This document shows, piece by piece, positions 23,717 through 31,531 of a DNA stretch of 64,000 nt; the stretch's first letter is position 1; each line of letters begins with the position of its first letter. The position numbers and the translations under genes were made by a program. The stretch covers positions 1 through 64,000 of the forward strand of contig NZ_JBEXDG010000018.1 of assembly GCF_040605635.1 (NCBI RefSeq), written 5' to 3'. Source of the stretch: Dactylosporangium sp040605635. Its GTDB lineage: Bacteria; Actinomycetota; Actinomycetes; Mycobacteriales; Micromonosporaceae. Under the pieces are notes generated by a model that saw only the letters and a list, made by a program, of their open reading frames with translations, had not been told where the DNA came from and ran no database searches.

Positions 23717-26242
23717 ATGCTGCGAACAACTCTCGCCGGGCTCCGTGCTCACAAGCTACGGCTGCTGCTCACCGCTACGGCCATCATGATCGGTGTCGGC
23801 TTCCTCGCCGGCACCCTGGTCTACGGCGACACGGCCAAGGCCGCCTTCTACGACGATCTCGCGCGCGCCGCGAAGAACGTCGACGCCTCCGTGGGCTCCT
23901 CCGGCTTCAGCGAGACCGGGCAGCGCTTCGACGTCGGCATCGTCGACGAGGTCAGGGCCGTGCCGGGCGTGACGCACGCCGACGGCAGGATGGCCGAGCG
24001 GCTGCCGATGCTCGACAGGAACGGGCGGCTCATCTCATACCTCGGCCGGATCGGCTGGGCGCTGTCGACCCCCGGCGACGAACACCTGTCGATGTATGAC
24101 ATCGGCACCGGCCGGCAGCCGCAGCGGACCGGCGAGATCGCGGTCGACGACACCACCGCCGAGATCTACGGCTTCACGGTCGGCGAGCAGGTGTCCGTGG
24201 TCGGCCCGGACCAGAAACCGGTCGCGCTGACCCTCGTCGGCATCATGGACCTCGGCGCCAACAAGCGCTTCGCGGGCTTCACGGTCGCCGCGCTCACCCC
24301 CGGGGACATGCGCACGCTCACCGGCGCCGACGGCTACGCGCAGGTCGTCGTGTCCGGGCAGCCGGGCCTGTCGCAGGAGGAGCTCGCCGGCCGGCTCTCC
24401 TCGGCGCTCGGCGGCCGGGCCTGGGTGACCACAGGCGCGCAGATGCGCGAGGAATACGCGCAGGCCGCCGCCAAGTACGTCGACGGCTTCCTGATCGTGA
24501 TCTTCGGCTTCGGACTGATCGCCCTGGCGGTGTCGGTCTTCGTCATCTACAACACCTTCGCGATCCTGGTCGCCCAGCGGATCCGGGAGCTGGCGCTGCT
24601 GCGCTGCGTCGGGGCGTCCAAGGGGCAGCTGTTCGGCTCGGTGATCCTGGAGGCGGTCGTCGTCGGCGTCGTCGCCTCCCTCGGCGGCCTGCTCGTCAGC
24701 ACCGTCGTCGGCGAGGGCCTGCTCATCGGCCGCAACACCGTCGGCAGCGGGGTCCGCGTCGACCGGCTGATCGTCACCCCCACCACCGTGCTGGTCGGGG
24801 TCGTCGCCGGCACGCTCTTCACGGTGATCGCGTCGCTGCTGCCGGCCGCCACCGCGAGCCGCATCCCCCCGATCGCCGCGCTGCGCACCACCGCGGCGTC
24901 GGAGGTCGCGACCGGGCGGCGGCTGCTGCGGATCGTCGTGGCCGCCGTGCCGGCCGTGACCGGTGGGCTGCTGATGCTGTACGGCACCACGGTGCCCGGG
25001 TTCACCGGCGTGCCGATCGTGTTCCTCGGCGCGATCGGGGTCTTCACCGGCATCGTGATCGCCGCGCCGCTGATCGTGTCGCGGCTGACGGCATGGGCGG
25101 GCTGGGCGCCGGCGAAGCTGTTCGGCGCCGCCGGCCGGCTCGCGGTCACCAACGCCCTGCGCAACCCCAAGCGGGTCGCGGCCACCACCAGTGCCCTCAT
25201 GGTCGGCCTGGCGCTGATGAGCGTCTTCAGCGTGCTGCTGGCGACCGCGCGGGCGCAGGCCGAGCAGGAGCTCGACGAGAACTTCTCCGTCGACTACATC
25301 ATCAGCGGCGTCTACACCCCCGGCGGCCAGAGCCGGAAGGTGCCCCTCGCGGTGACCGAGACCATGCGCACCCACCGCGAGCTGGCCGCGGTCGCCGCCG
25401 CCCGCAGCCGCGACGGTGACGTCGACGGCCGGTACACCGAGATCTGGACCATGGAGCCCGGCGCCCTGGACACCGTCCTGCGCCCCGAGATCACCGCCGG
25501 GTCCGCCGGCGCGCTCAAGCAGGGCACGGTCGCCCTCAACCGCTTCTTCGCCGACGAGCTCGGTGTCCGCGTCGGCGGGCAGGTCACGGTCCGCACGCTG
25601 ACCCTGACCGTCGCCGCGCTCTACGACGACGCGCCGACCGAGGGCAAGGCGCTGCTGGACTGGAGCGACTACGCGACCGTGTTCGGCGCCGGCGATCCCG
25701 ACCAGGTGCTGGTCAAGGCCGCCGAGGGGGTCGCGCCGGTCGACTCGCGGGCCGCGGTCGACGCGTCGCTGAAGGAGGCGCCGCTCACCCAGGTCAGCAG
25801 CCAGGCCGAGTGGCGGGCCCGGATCACCGGATCCCTCGACGAGCAGCTCGGCGTCTTCTCGGCGCTGCTGGGCATGTCGATCGTCATCGGCCTGACCGGG
25901 ATCGCCAACACCCTCGCCCTGTCGGTGCTGGAGCGCACTCGGGAGTCGGCGCTGCTGCGGGCGCTCGGGCTGTCCCGCGGTCAGCTGCGCGGGATGCTGG
26001 TGCTGGAGGCGATGCTGATGGCGTTCGTCGGCGCGGTGGTCGGCGTCGGGTTCGGCGTGCTCGTCGGTGTGTCCGCGTCGGTCGGGCTGATCCGGCAGTT
26101 CGGCCACGGGTACCCCGTCGTGCCGTACGGGCAGCTGCTGCTCTACGTCGCCCTGGCCGCCGCCGCCGGTGCGGTCGCCGCGGTGCTGCCGGCCCGGCGG
26201 GCGGCGCGCACGGAGGTCGCCGCGGTCATGGCGGACGACTGA
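23717..26242 (+). CDS. MacB/FtsX-family ABC transporter permease
   Basis: An 841-residue permease with a signal-anchor helix (residues 14-35), a large extracytoplasmic MacB-like domain (about 40-255), the first FtsX core (three helices, about 260-400, with QRIRELALLRCVGASKGQLF), two linking helices, a second extracytoplasmic domain and a second FtsX core (LERTRESALLRALGLSRGQLRG). Lipoprotein or peptide export is typical of the family. The cognate ATPase, usually encoded next to it, is absent on both sides. ATG at 23717 is chosen because the signal anchor begins there. Confidence 0.85.
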   Translation: MLRTTLAGLRAHKLRLLLTATAIMIGVGFLAGTLVYGDTAKAAFYDDLARAAKNVDASVGSSGFSETGQRFDVGIVDEVRAVPGVTHADGRMAERLPMLDRNGRLISYLGRIGWALSTPGDEHLSMYDIGTGRQPQRTGEIAVDDTTAEIYGFTVGEQVSVVGPDQKPVALTLVGIMDLGANKRFAGFTVAALTPGDMRTLTGADGYAQVVVSGQPGLSQEELAGRLSSALGGRAWVTTGAQMREEYAQAAAKYVDGFLIVIFGFGLIALAVSVFVIYNTFAILVAQRIRELALLRCVGASKGQLFGSVILEAVVVGVVASLGGLLVSTVVGEGLLIGRNTVGSGVRVDRLIVTPTTVLVGVVAGTLFTVIASLLPAATASRIPPIAALRTTAASEVATGRRLLRIVVAAVPAVTGGLLMLYGTTVPGFTGVPIVFLGAIGVFTGIVIAAPLIVSRLTAWAGWAPAKLFGAAGRLAVTNALRNPKRVAATTSALMVGLALMSVFSVLLATARAQAEQELDENFSVDYIISGVYTPGGQSRKVPLAVTETMRTHRELAAVAAARSRDGDVDGRYTEIWTMEPGALDTVLRPEITAGSAGALKQGTVALNRFFADELGVRVGGQVTVRTLTLTVAALYDDAPTEGKALLDWSDYATVFGAGDPDQVLVKAAEGVAPVDSRAAVDASLKEAPLTQVSSQAEWRARITGSLDEQLGVFSALLGMSIVIGLTGIANTLALSVLERTRESALLRALGLSRGQLRGMLVLEAMLMAFVGAVVGVGFGVLVGVSASVGLIRQFGHGYPVVPYGQLLLYVALAAAAGAVAAVLPARRAARTEVAAVMADD

Positions 26243-26250
26243 TCCGCCGG

Positions 26251-26436
26251 TCAGACCGGCATGTGCCACAGGGACCGGATGAGCTCGGACACGCAGCGCT
26301 CGCGGGGGTGACCGCACGTGCACCAGTGCTGGTCCGGCGCCTCGCAGGGCCGGTGTGTGACCTTTTCCGCAGCGTGCCGCGCGACCGCCGCGGAGAGCTC
26401 GCGGGCCGGCTCGAAAAGCGCGGTGTTCTGTGACAT
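26251..26436 (-). CDS. Small Cys-rich protein, possible zinc knuckle
   Basis: A 61-residue protein with Cys residues spaced as C...HWCTCGHPRERC, a likely metal-binding knuckle. GGGGGAA precedes the ATG at 26436. I do not recognise a named family. It is convergent with the permease gene, with eight bases between the stops. Confidence 0.55.
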   Translation of the reverse strand: MSQNTALFEPARELSAAVARHAAEKVTHRPCEAPDQHWCTCGHPRERCVSELIRSLWHMPV

Positions 26437-26504
26437 TTCCCCCACCCCCGGCTTCAGGGTGAACCGTCTCGTGACACTTTTCACCGCCCTTCCGAACCTA
26501 CTCC

Positions 26505-26517
26505 TGAGTAACATTCG
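26505..26517 (+). promoter_or_regulatory. Shared 13-base element upstream of etfB
   Basis: TGAGTAACATTCG is identical to the element at 14609-14621. Here it overlaps a palindrome, TACTC-CT-GAGTA (26499-26510), and contains a TAACAT hexamer. It could be a promoter -10 or a regulator site. Confidence 0.4.
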
Positions 26518-26615
26518 AGAGGCGAACCCGTCGTCGAGCGGGTCGAGCCGTAACGTGGGGCGCAAGTCAGCCGCGACGGCGCGGCGACCGTCAAGCAGGA
26601 GGACCTCGGACCACG

Positions 26616-27395
26616 ATGAAGATCGTCGTACTCGTCAAGCAGGTGCCGGACTCCGGCGCGGACCGCAACCTGCGCAGTGACGACAACACCGTCGACCGCG
26701 CGTCAGCCAGCAACGTCATCAACGAGATGGACGAATACGCCATCGAGGAGGCGCTGCGCCTCCAGGAGGCACACGGCGGCGAGGTGGTCGTGCTGACCGT
26801 CGGACCCGACCGTGCCACGGAGTCGATCCGCAAGGCCCTGTCCATGGGCCCGGACTCCGCCGTCCACGTCGTCGACGACGCGTTGCACGGCTCGTGCGCC
26901 GTCGCCACCTCGAAGGTCCTCGCGGCCGCCATCGCCCGGCAGGAGGCCGACCTGGTCATCTGCGGCGCGGAGTCGACCGACGGCCGGGTGCAGGTGTTGC
27001 CGCACATGATCGCCGAACGCCTCGGCATCGCGGCGCTGACCGGCGCCCGCAAGGTCACCGTCGAGGGCACCTCGCTCACCATCGAGCGGCAGACCGACGA
27101 GGGCTACGAGGTCGTCACCGCCTCGACCCCCGCCCTGGTCAGCGTGTGGGACACGATCAACGACCCGCGCTACCCGTCCTTCAAGGGCATCATGGCGGCC
27201 AAGAAGAAGCCGCTGCAGACCCTGTCGCTGGGCGACCTGGGCATCGCCGCCGGCGAGGTCGGCTTCGACGGCGCGACGAGCACCGTCGTCGAGCACAACA
27301 AGCGCCCGCCCCGCCAGGCCGGCAACAAGATCGACGCGGGTGACGACGGCGGCAGCAAGCTCGTCGAATACCTGGCCTCCGAGAAGTTCGTCTAA
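26616..27395 (+). CDS. etfB: Electron transfer flavoprotein subunit beta
   Basis: A 259-residue ETF beta (FixA) subunit: MKIVVLVKQVPDS at the start, NEMDEYAIEEALRLQE, and the AMP-site and recognition-loop region VICGAESTDGRVQVLPHMIAERLGI. It passes electrons from acyl-CoA and related dehydrogenases to ETF-quinone oxidoreductase, with the alpha subunit encoded 14 bases downstream. AGGAGG lies 12 bases upstream. The pair occupies the same place, upstream of the desulfurase and mnmA genes, as in mycobacteria. Confidence 0.93.
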   Translation: MKIVVLVKQVPDSGADRNLRSDDNTVDRASASNVINEMDEYAIEEALRLQEAHGGEVVVLTVGPDRATESIRKALSMGPDSAVHVVDDALHGSCAVATSKVLAAAIARQEADLVICGAESTDGRVQVLPHMIAERLGIAALTGARKVTVEGTSLTIERQTDEGYEVVTASTPALVSVWDTINDPRYPSFKGIMAAKKKPLQTLSLGDLGIAAGEVGFDGATSTVVEHNKRPPRQAGNKIDAGDDGGSKLVEYLASEKFV

Positions 27396-27409
27396 GGGAG
27401 TTCGGAACC

Positions 27410-28372
27410 ATGGCTGAAGTACTGGTCGTCGTCGAGGCCTCCCAGGGCGCCGTCAAGAAGGTCACCCTCGAGATGCTGACCCTCGCCCGCACGCTGGGCG
27501 ACGTCTCCGCGGTCGTCCTGGGCGGCCCGGGTGCTGTCTCAGGGGCGGCGCTGGCCGACAAGCTCGGCGAGTTCGGCGCCTCGAAGATCTACGCCGCCGA
27601 GAGCGAGGACCTCGACGGGTATCTCGTGGCCGGCAAGGCCACCGTCCTCGCGTCGCTGATCCAGCGGGTGTCGCCCGCCGCGGTCCTCATCGCCTCCAGC
27701 CAGGAGGGCAAGGAGATCGCCGGCCGGGTCGCCGTCAAGCTCGACAACGGGCTGCTCACCGACGTCGTCGCCCTGGACGCCGAGGGTGTCGGCACGCAGG
27801 TCGTCTTCGCCGGCTCGACGATCGTGAGGTCGAAGGTCAGCAAGGGCCTGCCGATCGTCACCGTCCGGCCCAACTCGCTCACGCCGGCCCCGGCGCCGGC
27901 CACCCCGTCGGTCGAGCAGGTCGAGGTCGCGCTGACCGACAAGGACAAGCTGGCGAAGGTCGTCGAGCGCAAGGTCGAGGCGAAGGGCGCCCGTCCCGAG
28001 CTGGCCGAGGCGTCGATCGTCGTCTCCGGCGGCCGCGGCGTCGGCAGCGCGGACAACTTCAAGCTGGTCGAGGAGCTCGCCGACCTGCTCGGCGCCGCGG
28101 TCGGCGCGTCCCGCGCGGCGGTCGACTCGGGCTTCTACCCGCACCAGTTCCAGGTCGGGCAGACCGGCAAGACGGTGTCGCCGCAGCTGTACGTCGCGCT
28201 CGGCATCTCCGGCGCGATCCAGCACCGGGCCGGTATGCAGACGTCGAAGACGATCGTCGCGGTCAACAAGGACCCCGAGGCGCCGATCTTCGAGCTCGCC
28301 GACTTCGGTGTCGTGGGCGACCTGTTCAAGGTCGTGCCGCAGGCCGCCGAGGAGATCCGCAAGCGCAAGTGA
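27410..28372 (+). CDS. etfA: Electron transfer flavoprotein subunit alpha
   Basis: A 320-residue ETF alpha (FixB) subunit. The C-terminal FAD domain has VVSGGRGVGSADNF, DSGFYPHQFQVGQTGKTV, ALGISGAIQHRAGM and VAVNKDPEAPIFELADFG. GGGAG lies upstream of the ATG. A strong terminator follows directly. Confidence 0.95.
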   Translation: MAEVLVVVEASQGAVKKVTLEMLTLARTLGDVSAVVLGGPGAVSGAALADKLGEFGASKIYAAESEDLDGYLVAGKATVLASLIQRVSPAAVLIASSQEGKEIAGRVAVKLDNGLLTDVVALDAEGVGTQVVFAGSTIVRSKVSKGLPIVTVRPNSLTPAPAPATPSVEQVEVALTDKDKLAKVVERKVEAKGARPELAEASIVVSGGRGVGSADNFKLVEELADLLGAAVGASRAAVDSGFYPHQFQVGQTGKTVSPQLYVALGISGAIQHRAGMQTSKTIVAVNKDPEAPIFELADFGVVGDLFKVVPQAAEEIRKRK

Positions 28373-28382
28373 CGTCCACGCG

Positions 28383-28417
28383 AAGGGCCGCCCACCGTTC
28401 CTCGGTGGGCGGCCCTT
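28383..28417. terminator. Hairpin terminator after etfA
   Basis: A perfect 15-bp stem (AAGGGCCGCCCACCG / CGGTGGGCGGCCCTT) with a TTCCT loop, followed by TCC. It lies between etfA and the convergent anti-sigma gene and could serve both. Confidence 0.85.
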
Positions 28418-28446
28418 TCCGTTGTGCGCCACGTCGGCCCGGCGGC

Positions 28447-28500
28447 GTGCCGCGCGGCTACGGCAGGGTGCCGCGCGGTTACGGCAGGGTGCCGCGGAGC
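28447..28500. repeat. 21-bp direct repeats over the 3' end of the anti-sigma gene
   Basis: GTGCCGCGCGG(C/T)TACGGCAGG is repeated, followed by a partial third copy, GTGCCGCGGAGC. The third copy holds the last codons of the anti-sigma gene, so the repeats duplicate its end. Confidence 0.7.
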
Positions 28501-29315
28501 AGGCTCCTGCCGGAGTGGGTGGCGTCGCCGTCGTGGGGTTCGGCGGAGATGTCGACGATGTTGAACTTGCTCAGGTCGAGGGCACCGGGCACGGTCAGCT
28601 CCTGGTCGGCCTTCGCGCCCATCACGCCGAGCGCCTGCATCCGCAGGCCGGGACCCTGCAGGCTGGTGGAGTCCAGTAGCCACGCCTCGTAGTCGCCGTC
28701 CGGCTGGGCCGGCATTCCCTCCGCGTGCACGACCAGCTTCCGCTCCCCGCCGACGCTGACGAGGCAGGCATATCCGCCCGCCCCGGGCGGTGCGCCGGGC
28801 AGCGCTTCGAGGGACACCCTGGGCGCGCCGGCGGAGCAGGCCGCGGCGGGGCTCGCCGCCGGCTCGTCCCGCAGGACCAGCGCCGTGCCGCCGGCGGCGG
28901 CGACCGCGGCCACGACAGCCGCTGCGGCGGCGACCGCGGCGGTGACGCCCCAGCCGTGTCTGCGCGGCCGGGCCGCCCGCCGCGGCGCCTGCCTGCCGGC
29001 GGTCGGTGCGGGCTGTGGTCGTACACCCGCCGATGCGGGAACAGAAGGCGGATCGGTGTGCAGGGTTACCGGCGGCGGGGGCGTGGCCCGGTCGGTCGCC
29101 GCCAGCTCCGCGCGGATCCGCTGCCAGACGTGCTCCGGCGGGGGCGGCAGGTCACGCAGCCGCTGGGTCTGCCGGCCGAGGCCGGCCACGTCGCGCAGCT
29201 CGGCCATCTCGGAGCGGCACCGCCCGCACGTGTCGAGGTGGCCGGTCTCGTGCTGGTCGAGGGTCTCCTCACCGAGCGCCAGAAGCACCAGCCGCTCGGG
29301 CTCCAAATGTGACAC
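28479..29315 (-). CDS. Anti-sigma factor, RskA-like with zinc-finger N-terminus
   Basis: A 278-residue membrane protein. Residues 20-35 contain HLDTCGRC (H26, C30, C33), the zinc-binding anti-sigma motif. A Pro-rich linker leads to one membrane helix (about 122-148) and then an extracytoplasmic RskA-type C-terminal domain (PGAGGYACLVSVGGERKLVV; DYEAWLLD; FNIVDISAEPHDG). It should hold the sigma factor encoded upstream until an extracytoplasmic signal or proteolysis frees it. The two genes overlap by 47 bases, so they are translated together. Confidence 0.88.
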   Translation of the reverse strand: MSHLEPERLVLLALGEETLDQHETGHLDTCGRCRSEMAELRDVAGLGRQTQRLRDLPPPPEHVWQRIRAELAATDRATPPPPVTLHTDPPSVPASAGVRPQPAPTAGRQAPRRAARPRRHGWGVTAAVAAAAAVVAAVAAAGGTALVLRDEPAASPAAACSAGAPRVSLEALPGAPPGAGGYACLVSVGGERKLVVHAEGMPAQPDGDYEAWLLDSTSLQGPGLRMQALGVMGAKADQELTVPGALDLSKFNIVDISAEPHDGDATHSGRSLLRGTLP

Positions 29316-29889
29316 CGTCCACCTCCCATCGACTGCGTAGTCTCGCCATCCCGCGCCGCAGGTGGCTCTTCACCGTGCCCAGCGGCAGGCCCGTCACCGC
29401 CGCGATCTGCGGGTGCGTCAGGTCGTCGTAGAACGCCAGCTCCAGCACCCGCCGCTGCTCGCCGGGCAGCTGGGCCATCTCGTCGGCGACGACGAGCCGG
29501 TCGACGACCCGGTCCGGGGGCGTCTCGACCCGGTCGGCGGGGGCGAGCCGCCGGACCGAGTCGGTGATCCGGTCGTCACGGGCGGTGGCGCGGATCTGGT
29601 CGACGACCTTGCGCCGGGCGATGCCGAGCAGCCAGCCGAGCATCGACCCGCGGGAGGGGTCGAAGCTCTCCCGGCCGAGCCACGCGGCGACGAACGTGGC
29701 CTGCGTGACGTCCTCGGCGTCGGTCGTGCTCGCCAGACCGCGCGCGGCGAGGTGGAACACGGCCGGTCCGTAGCGCTCGTACGCCTGTCGCAGCGCACGC
29801 TCGTCACCGGCACGGAACAGGTCCGCGAAGCCGTCGTCGCCGTCGGTCGAATGCTCGACGCTCGTCGAGCTCACCGCGGTTGCCGCCAT
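29269..29889 (-). CDS. ECF RNA polymerase sigma factor (SigK-like)
   Basis: A 206-residue sigma factor with region 2 (about residues 35-105: DAEDVTQATFVAAWL, RGSMLGWLLGIARRKVVDQI) and region 4 (about 140-190: LPGEQRRVLELAFYDDLTHP, LPLGTVKSHLRRGMARLR). Its pairing with an RskA-type anti-sigma recalls mycobacterial SigK/RskA. It is divergent from the DUF4397 and sortase genes across 174 bases, which are the obvious candidate targets. Confidence 0.9.
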   Translation of the reverse strand: MAATAVSSTSVEHSTDGDDGFADLFRAGDERALRQAYERYGPAVFHLAARGLASTTDAEDVTQATFVAAWLGRESFDPSRGSMLGWLLGIARRKVVDQIRATARDDRITDSVRRLAPADRVETPPDRVVDRLVVADEMAQLPGEQRRVLELAFYDDLTHPQIAAVTGLPLGTVKSHLRRGMARLRSRWEVDGVTFGARAAGASGAR

Positions 29890-30063
29890 CGCACAGGCAC
29901 GTCCTGAAGCTATCGCATCTCACTGGGGGACTTCCGCATACGTGTTCGGCGCGGAAGGGGTCGCCGGATGCACTTCGTGGTCATTTCCACTCGGCGCATC
30001 TGCCGTCGGTACCGGCGGCGAATCCCTGGCCGTCATCGTCCTTTTCGACAGGGAGATCTCCAG
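29890..30063. promoter_or_regulatory. Divergent control region between sigma factor and DUF4397 gene
   Basis: This 174-base gap must carry promoters for both directions. I could not pick a secure -35/-10 pair. A ribosome binding site (GGGAG, 30051-30055) serves the rightward gene. Confidence 0.35.
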
Positions 30064-30870
30064 ATGCGTCTTCGCAGGATGGTTGCCGCGCTCTTCGTCG
30101 TGGCCGCTTCCACGGCTGTTTTCGCAACCCCGGCGCACGCGGCCGGGCCGTCGAAGGTGTCGGTGGTCCACGGCATCCCCGGCCAGCCCGTCGACGTCTA
30201 CGTCAACGGCGCCAAGACCTTGAACAACTTCCAGCCCTCCACGGTCGCGGGTCCGCTGGACCTGCCCGCGGGCAAGTACGACATCGTGATCGTCAAGCCG
30301 GGTGACCCGGTGACCAGCCCGATCATCAAGGTCGACCAGGCCGCGGTGCCCGCCGACGCCAACATCACGCTGGTCGCGCACCTGACGGCCGACGGCAAGC
30401 CCACCCTGACCCCGTTCGTCAACGACGTGAGCAAGGTCGCGGCCGGCAAGGCGCGCCTGGTCGTGCGGCACACGGCGGCGGCGCCCGCGGTCGACGTGCG
30501 GGCCGGTGGCCAGCCCGTGTTCAAGAACCTCACGAACCCGAACGAGGCGAAGGGTGACATCGCCGCCGGGACGGTCAGCGCCGACGTCGTGCTCGCCGGT
30601 ACCACCACCGTCGCGATCCCCGCGGCCAGCCTGACCCTCGCCGAGGGCACCTCGACCATCGTCTACGCGGTCGGCTCAGCCACGGACAAGACGCTCGGCG
30701 TGGTCGCGCAGAAGATCGAGGGGCTGCACTCGACGCCGGGTGGCGTGCCGAGCGGCACCGGTGGCCTGCTCGACGAGCCCACGCCGTGGGGTCTGTACGC
30801 CCTTGCCATCGCCGGCGTCGTCGCGCTCGCCGGTGGGGCCGTGGCCGTGCGGCGGCGGGTCCGCGCCTGA
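30064..30870 (+). CDS. Secreted DUF4397-domain surface protein
   Basis: A 268-residue protein with a signal peptide (residues 1-26, ending ATPAHA). Two DUF4397 beta-sandwich domains follow (SKVSVVHGIPGQPVDVYVNG and ARLVVRHTAAAPAVDVRAGG). A Pro/Gly-rich spacer, one C-terminal membrane helix and a basic tail RRRVRA complete it. This is the outline of a sortase substrate, but no LPxTG is present; the spacer reads STPGGVPSGTGGLLDEPTP. ATG at 30064 is chosen because the signal peptide starts there and GGGAG lies nine bases upstream. The stop overlaps the sortase start. Confidence 0.85.
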   Translation: MRLRRMVAALFVVAASTAVFATPAHAAGPSKVSVVHGIPGQPVDVYVNGAKTLNNFQPSTVAGPLDLPAGKYDIVIVKPGDPVTSPIIKVDQAAVPADANITLVAHLTADGKPTLTPFVNDVSKVAAGKARLVVRHTAAAPAVDVRAGGQPVFKNLTNPNEAKGDIAAGTVSADVVLAGTTTVAIPAASLTLAEGTSTIVYAVGSATDKTLGVVAQKIEGLHSTPGGVPSGTGGLLDEPTPWGLYALAIAGVVALAGGAVAVRRRVRA

Positions 30871-31502
30871 TGCACCGCAGATCCGTGCTCGGCGCCGTGG
30901 TCGTCCTGCTCACCCTTGCCGGGTGCGCGGACGATCCGGCGCCGAGCGTCGGCGGCGCGACCGCCTCGGCGCTCGCCGCCTCCTCCGCGCCGGCCGCTTC
31001 CGGCGGGGTTCCAGTGCAGGCGGGGACGCTGCCCGGCGCGGCCGCCACGGTCGCGCCGGCGCGGCTGGCGATCGGCAAGCTCAACCTGACCGCCCGGGTC
31101 GACGCGGTCGGCATCGACTCCGCGACGGGCGACTTCGCGGTCCCGCCGAGCATCGACAAGGTCGGCTGGTACCGCTTCGGCCCCGGCCTGGAGGCGACCG
31201 CCGGATCGATCGTCATCGCCGGGCACGTCGACAGTGCGGAGCAGGGCAAGGGCGCGTTCTTCAGACTGCGCGAATTGGGTCCGGGCGACACGGTGGCGGT
31301 CACCGGCAGTGACGGTGCGGTGCGGAACTTCACGGTCGTGGCCAGGGAGATCTTCGCCAAGACCGCCGTTCCGCTGGAGCGATACTTCGCACGGGACGGC
31401 GCGCCGCGGCTCACCCTGATCACGTGCGGTGGCCCTTTCGACGCGAAGACCCGCCACTACCGTGACAACGTGGTGATCACCGCGCAGCCGGTAGAGCGGT
31501 AA
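30870..31502 (+). CDS. Class F sortase, predicted lipoprotein
   Basis: A 210-residue sortase. Catalytic residues are visible: H119 (IAGHVDS), C186 (LITCGG) and R198 (YRDNV). The N-terminus carries a lipobox, LAGC with Cys19, so it is probably lipid-anchored, and a Ser/Ala-rich linker follows. It overlaps the DUF4397 stop by one base (TGATG), so the two proteins are made together and the DUF4397 protein is its likely substrate. Confidence 0.88.
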   Translation: MHRRSVLGAVVVLLTLAGCADDPAPSVGGATASALAASSAPAASGGVPVQAGTLPGAAATVAPARLAIGKLNLTARVDAVGIDSATGDFAVPPSIDKVGWYRFGPGLEATAGSIVIAGHVDSAEQGKGAFFRLRELGPGDTVAVTGSDGAVRNFTVVAREIFAKTAVPLERYFARDGAPRLTLITCGGPFDAKTRHYRDNVVITAQPVER

Positions 31503-31517
31503 GGAGCGGACGGCCGT

Positions 31518-31531
31518 TAGGCTTGGGCCCG
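31518..31531 (+). promoter_or_regulatory. Candidate -10 of the cysteine desulfurase gene
   Basis: TAGGCT (31518-31523) lies eight bases before the ATG. An AAGGAG at 31501-31506 is too far to act as a ribosome binding site. Confidence 0.35.
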
